From Bacteroidetes bacterium UBA7688 (GTDB taxonomy: Bacteria; Bacteroidota; Bacteroidia; Chitinophagales; Chitinophagaceae), in assembly GCA_002482815.1 (NCBI GenBank), contig DLGS01000041.1:12589-22796 (forward strand): a stretch of DNA of 10,208 nucleotides, read 5' to 3'. The notes under the pieces are model-generated. The model saw nothing but the letters and a program-made list of their open reading frames with translations, was not told where the DNA came from and searched no databases. The position numbers were made by a program, and so were the translations under genes. Shown here one piece after another: positions 8,801 through 10,208 of the stretch (positions within the stretch are counted from its first letter, which is position 1; the number at the start of each line of letters is the position of its first letter).

Positions 8801-9136
8801 GGCAAAATAACCATACTTGTAGCCCCAGCTCCGCCAGCAATCGGCAAGGCGATGGGCAACCTGCTTAATAGAAGTTTCGCGACCAAGTGTACCATCTGCC
8901 TGCGGAACACCTGCCTTACGAAAATATTTTTGTGCAAGAATATCGGTGGCAATCTGGGACCAATGCTCCGGTACTTCCACATCCGTCATCTCAAATACTT
9001 TTTCGCCATTTGGGTTGCGGATAATTGAACTACGGTAATCGTATTTAAACAGGTCAAAAACATTGACGTCATCTTTTGTATAATGCCTTTTAAAAACAAG
9101 GCCTTTCGCGGAATTAGAAGTGGTTTTGTCACTCAT
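5804..9136 (-). CDS. nrdJ: Adenosylcobalamin (vitamin B12)-dependent ribonucleotide reductase, class II
   Basis: This 1110-residue enzyme reduces ribonucleotides to deoxyribonucleotides using a radical made from adenosylcobalamin, with no need for oxygen or a second subunit. The catalytic residues are visible. Cys183 (HACFIL) and Cys403 (TACNLASLNL) form the redox pair. Asn390, Cys392 and Glu394 (NPCSE) form the active-site triad, with Cys392 as the thiyl radical site. The 11-residue spacing from 392 to 403 equals that in Thermotoga NrdJ as I recall it. The APTGTIG motif is at 589-595. Further features are a Lys/Ser-rich linker at about 838-862, a TSCPD-type domain at about 910-1015, and a cysteine-rich tail (Cys1084, 1087, 1097, 1100, 1103, 1109) that would re-reduce the active site and may bind zinc. 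The length fits the long NrdJ form, so there is no intein. The start ATG at 9136 precedes MSDKTTSN and lacks a clear Shine-Dalgarno. I found no cobalamin riboswitch upstream. Confidence 0.97.
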   Translation of the reverse strand: MSDKTTSNSAKGLVFKRHYTKDDVNVFDLFKYDYRSSIIRNPNGEKVFEMTDVEVPEHWSQIATDILAQKYFRKAGVPQADGTLGRETSIKQVAHRLADCWRSWGYKYGYFASEYDAQVFYDELAYSILQQSCAPNSPQWFNTGLYNSYGINGKAQGHYYVDPTNGKLERSTNAYERPQPHACFILSVDDDLVNEGGIMDLWVREARIFKYGSGVGTNYSNIRAEGEKLSGGGTSSGLMSFLKIGDRSAGAIKSGGTTRRAAKMVCLDLDHPEVLDFIDWKVEEEKKVAALIAAGYSSDYEGEAYKTVSGQNSNNSVRIPNEFFRRLVNGGDWEMTARSDGKVMKKVPAKDLWDKISYSAWRCADPGTQYNTTINEWHTCPEGGDIRASNPCSEYMFLDNTACNLASLNLRRFFSEETGIFDVSSFEYMTRLWTVVLEISVLMAQFPSPEVARLSYDYRTLGLGFANLGSMLMVSGIPYDSEEGRAIAGAISAIMNGVAYSTSAEMAAALGTFPRYKENAQHMLRVMRNHRAAAYDAADAYENLETKPVGINAKYCPDYLLSAATRAWDSALQMGEKYGYRNAQATVIAPTGTIGLVMDCDTTGVEPDFALVKFKKLSGGGYFKIINQSIPAALKNLKYSEPEIDAIVKYAKGHGTFAGAPFINHQSLSEKGFIAEELKKLDTLVESAFEIGFVFNVYNLGEECLQRLGFKAEQYYDMDFNLLEELGFGDEEIEAANDYVCGTMMMEGAPLLKPEHLPVFDCANKCGKKGERFIHAHGHIRMMAAVQPFISGAISKTINLPNEATIDEIKDCYYLSWQLGIKACALYRDGSKLSQPLSNKSDKKKKASPSEINESPIEETVATSQMIDLGQLTIDELLEEVNKRVQASPDTQLKRQLSRIVERKTLPAKRRGYTFKSKVGGQAIFLRTGEYGDQTLGEIFIDMAKEGATMRSLLNSFAIAVSVGLQYGVPLEEYVDKFIFTRFEPSGMVEHPNIKSATSVLDYVFRVLAYEYLDRDDLVHVIDEDRLRHSIPTVQQELSQVRVTAPQHKSATPIPKVTSTKPVAASISAETKKLMGTSADAPACSNCGNITLRNGTCYMCPNCGTTTGCS

Positions 9137-9446
9137 ATTGGTGATAATATTTTGATTTGAAGTTAGACTGCCTGGATATTGAAGATATTACAACGAAATT
9201 ATCCAAAACTTTTTTTGAAACGATATTTAGATAATAACATACCTGTGGATAAATGAAAGGATAATTCAACAGGAGCAAACACCCGTTAATTTCTAATAAA
9301 TTATATGCTATAAAATTACTTAAACTATCTTTTAAAAACAGATTTGTCGTTTTAAAATTTTGTTACCAATAATAGCCGGCAAAACGTTTATCATGTCATT
9401 TAATTAAATCATAATCAAACTATTACTTCAAATGCTACTAAATGAT
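9137..9446 (-). promoter_or_regulatory. AT-rich leader/promoter region of nrdJ
   Basis: This 310-base gap lies between the terminator of the DUF5777 gene and the nrdJ start, and it must hold the nrdJ promoter. I see no convincing pair of Bacteroidota promoter boxes (TTG, then TAnnTTTG about 19 bases later) and no open frame of note. Recognisable content is a cluster of TTATCC motifs, including a perfect DnaA-box match (9244-9252), and a 12-bp palindrome ATTTAATTAAAT at 9398-9409 that may be chance in such AT-rich DNA. No B12-box-like sequence was seen by eye. Confidence 0.5.
9244..9252 (-). promoter_or_regulatory. DnaA box upstream of nrdJ
   Basis: The minus strand reads TTATCCACA, an exact match to the strong DnaA-box consensus, about 108 bases upstream of the nrdJ start codon. 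Nearby are TTATCCTTT on the same strand (9256-9264, two mismatches) and TTATCCAAA on the opposite strand (9199-9207, one mismatch). DnaA is known to control the nrdAB ribonucleotide reductase operon in Escherichia coli. A similar role here is inference; a single 9-mer can occur by chance. Confidence 0.4.
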
Positions 9447-9480
9447 AAAAGCAGAAAATCACAAGTGACTTTCTGCTTTT
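9447..9480 (-). terminator. Terminator hairpin after the DUF5777 gene
   Basis: An inverted repeat pairs AAAAGCAGAAA (9447-9457) with TTTCTGCTTTT (9470-9480), 11 perfect pairs. Between the arms, TCAC/GTGA can extend the stem past one mismatch. It begins 24 bases after the TAG stop of the minus-strand barrel-protein gene, and its A/T ends supply the T-rich end of a transcript. It separates that gene from nrdJ. Confidence 0.75.
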
Positions 9481-9504
9481 ATTAAAATTTGTATTTCTAA
9501 AAAT

Positions 9505-10208
9505 CTACCAGATTTTATTTCTCGAATTCTCGAATTCTTTTGGTTTTACGATGGTGAACACACGGGCAATATTGAACCCAAACCGGAAACCATTATCCTG
9601 CCATTTGTCGGTAGTCTGGCCAATGAAAGTACGCTCTGTCATTCCCATCGAATTGGTAAACATCAGTTGAAAAACGTGACCACCCGTTTCGATATCAAAT
9701 CCAACACTCAATGAATTAGTAGTACCTGTCAATTGGTTGAACTGATAAAAGTATTCCAAATTTAAGGTTGTTCTTTTAGTCAGTTTAATTCGGCCTGCTC
9801 CACCCAGAGCAAAAATGTCATTTGGCTCTGCAATCGTATTCACAAAATTGTAGTGGATATGCGTTGGCATCAATTGAAGCGTAAAGAGATTACTGAATTT
9901 GCGAGCTATCAGCAATTGATTGAAATAATAAAGGCGATTGCTGAATTGATAGGTTTCAGGCGATACAAGCGGCCGGCCCAAAAGCTGCTCAGGCGATAAA
10001 GAAGTTACCGACATCCCACCAACATAGCTCAAACTGAGCGGCATATCATTGTTAGTTGTTTGACGAAGCAATTTTGCCTTTAGGAAGCCATCGTACTCTT
10101 TATAAATAGAACTGCGCCCAACTCCTATGGTCAACCAATCTGTAACGCCGTAATCAAAACCCAAACGCAGCGTTGCGCCATCCAGTCCGAAAAACTCTTT
10201 AACACCAC
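9505..10208 (-). CDS. DUF5777-type beta-barrel outer-membrane protein (5' end outside window)
   Basis: About 233 residues are visible. The frame remains open to the window edge (GVKEFFGLDGATLR precedes GFDYGVTDW), so the N-terminus and presumably a signal peptide lie beyond 10208. The TTG at 10162-10164 is an internal Leu codon, not a start. The sequence alternates polar and hydrophobic residues with aromatic belts, as in transmembrane beta-strands. It contains stretches I associate with DUF5777 proteins of Bacteroidota: TDWLTIGVGRSS, YDGFLKAKLLRQ, GGHVFQLMFTNS, MTERTFIGQTT and FGFNIARVFTI. The role is unknown, with a location in the outer membrane inferred. Homologues often sit near YceI-like or cytochrome genes, which would be upstream and out of view. 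The last residues (EFENSRNKIW) lie over an 8-bp tandem repeat and may be a recent change. Confidence 0.8.
   Translation of the reverse strand, partial: GVKEFFGLDGATLRLGFDYGVTDWLTIGVGRSSIYKEYDGFLKAKLLRQTTNNDMPLSLSYVGGMSVTSLSPEQLLGRPLVSPETYQFSNRLYYFNQLLIARKFSNLFTLQLMPTHIHYNFVNTIAEPNDIFALGGAGRIKLTKRTTLNLEYFYQFNQLTGTTNSLSVGFDIETGGHVFQLMFTNSMGMTERTFIGQTTDKWQDNGFRFGFNIARVFTIVKPKEFENSRNKIW
9521..9536. repeat. 8-bp perfect tandem duplication (CTCGAATT x2) at the 3' end of the DUF5777 gene
   Basis: CTCGAATT occurs twice head to tail with no interruption, inside the last codons of the minus-strand gene. Because 8 is not a multiple of 3, one copy more or less changes the reading frame. With one copy the coding strand would read GAA TTC GAG AAA TAA and stop after KPKEFEK. 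With two it reads on to EFENSRNKIW before a TAG. Confidence 0.85.

Noticed and set aside
8663..9028. A 121-codon plus-strand frame inside nrdJ
   Set aside because: It is antisense to conserved reductase sequence and has no family resemblance or start signal.
5804..9136. Intein in the ribonucleotide reductase gene
   Set aside because: Reductase genes often host inteins, but the 1110-residue length and unbroken motifs match the long NrdJ form with no splicing-domain insertion.
9398..9409. 12-bp palindrome ATTTAATTAAAT
   Set aside because: It is made only of A and T in very AT-rich DNA, so it is easily explained by chance. I kept it only as a remark in the nrdJ leader.
9137..9446. Cobalamin riboswitch before the B12-dependent reductase
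   Set aside because: It would make biological sense, but I could not find a B12-box-like sequence or the G+C-rich helices of that riboswitch on the minus strand. A covariance search would settle it.

Overview
The window looks like a stretch of core chromosome from a member of the Bacteroidota, most likely near the Chitinophagaceae/Sphingobacteriia. Four things suggest this: a DUF5777-type outer-membrane protein, a long adenosylcobalamin-dependent ribonucleotide reductase, moderately AT-rich DNA, and weak or absent Shine-Dalgarno sequences before most starts. This placement is inferred from protein family resemblance, not from any search.

Left part, plus strand. The window opens inside the C-terminal ATPase of UvrA (1-512). 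A gene-free gap follows (513-686) that holds a G+C-richer, potentially structured element at about 521-627. Next come three co-directional genes: a GT39-like polytopic membrane protein with a C-terminal TPR tail (687-2615), an ABC ATPase (2640-3284), and a MacB/FtsX-type permease whose TTG start overlaps the ATPase stop by 4 bases (3281-4489). The last two very probably form one transporter. The link to the membrane enzyme is only spacing (24 bases) and strand.

Right part, minus strand. Read right to left, there is first a DUF5777-type beta-barrel protein truncated by the window edge (9505-10208), with a terminator hairpin at 9447-9480. An AT-rich gap (9137-9446) then forms the leader of the reductase gene nrdJ (5804-9136). 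This gap contains a perfect match to the DnaA box plus two degenerate copies. A strong terminator (5747-5777) follows nrdJ. Only 18 bases after it begins a tightly spaced pair: a small DUF3820 protein (5510-5728) and a secreted YCF48-like beta-propeller protein (4510-5508), which converges on the permease gene.

The nucleotide-related genes (uvrA, nrdJ) are housekeeping DNA repair and dNTP synthesis. The other genes concern the cell envelope. I found no CRISPR array, transposon, phage gene, tRNA or rRNA, and no convincing new multi-gene system. The observations most worth a second look are the DnaA-box cluster before nrdJ, the missing switch histidine in the ABC ATPase, the structured element after uvrA, and an 8-bp tandem duplication that appears to have rewritten the C-terminus of the DUF5777 protein.
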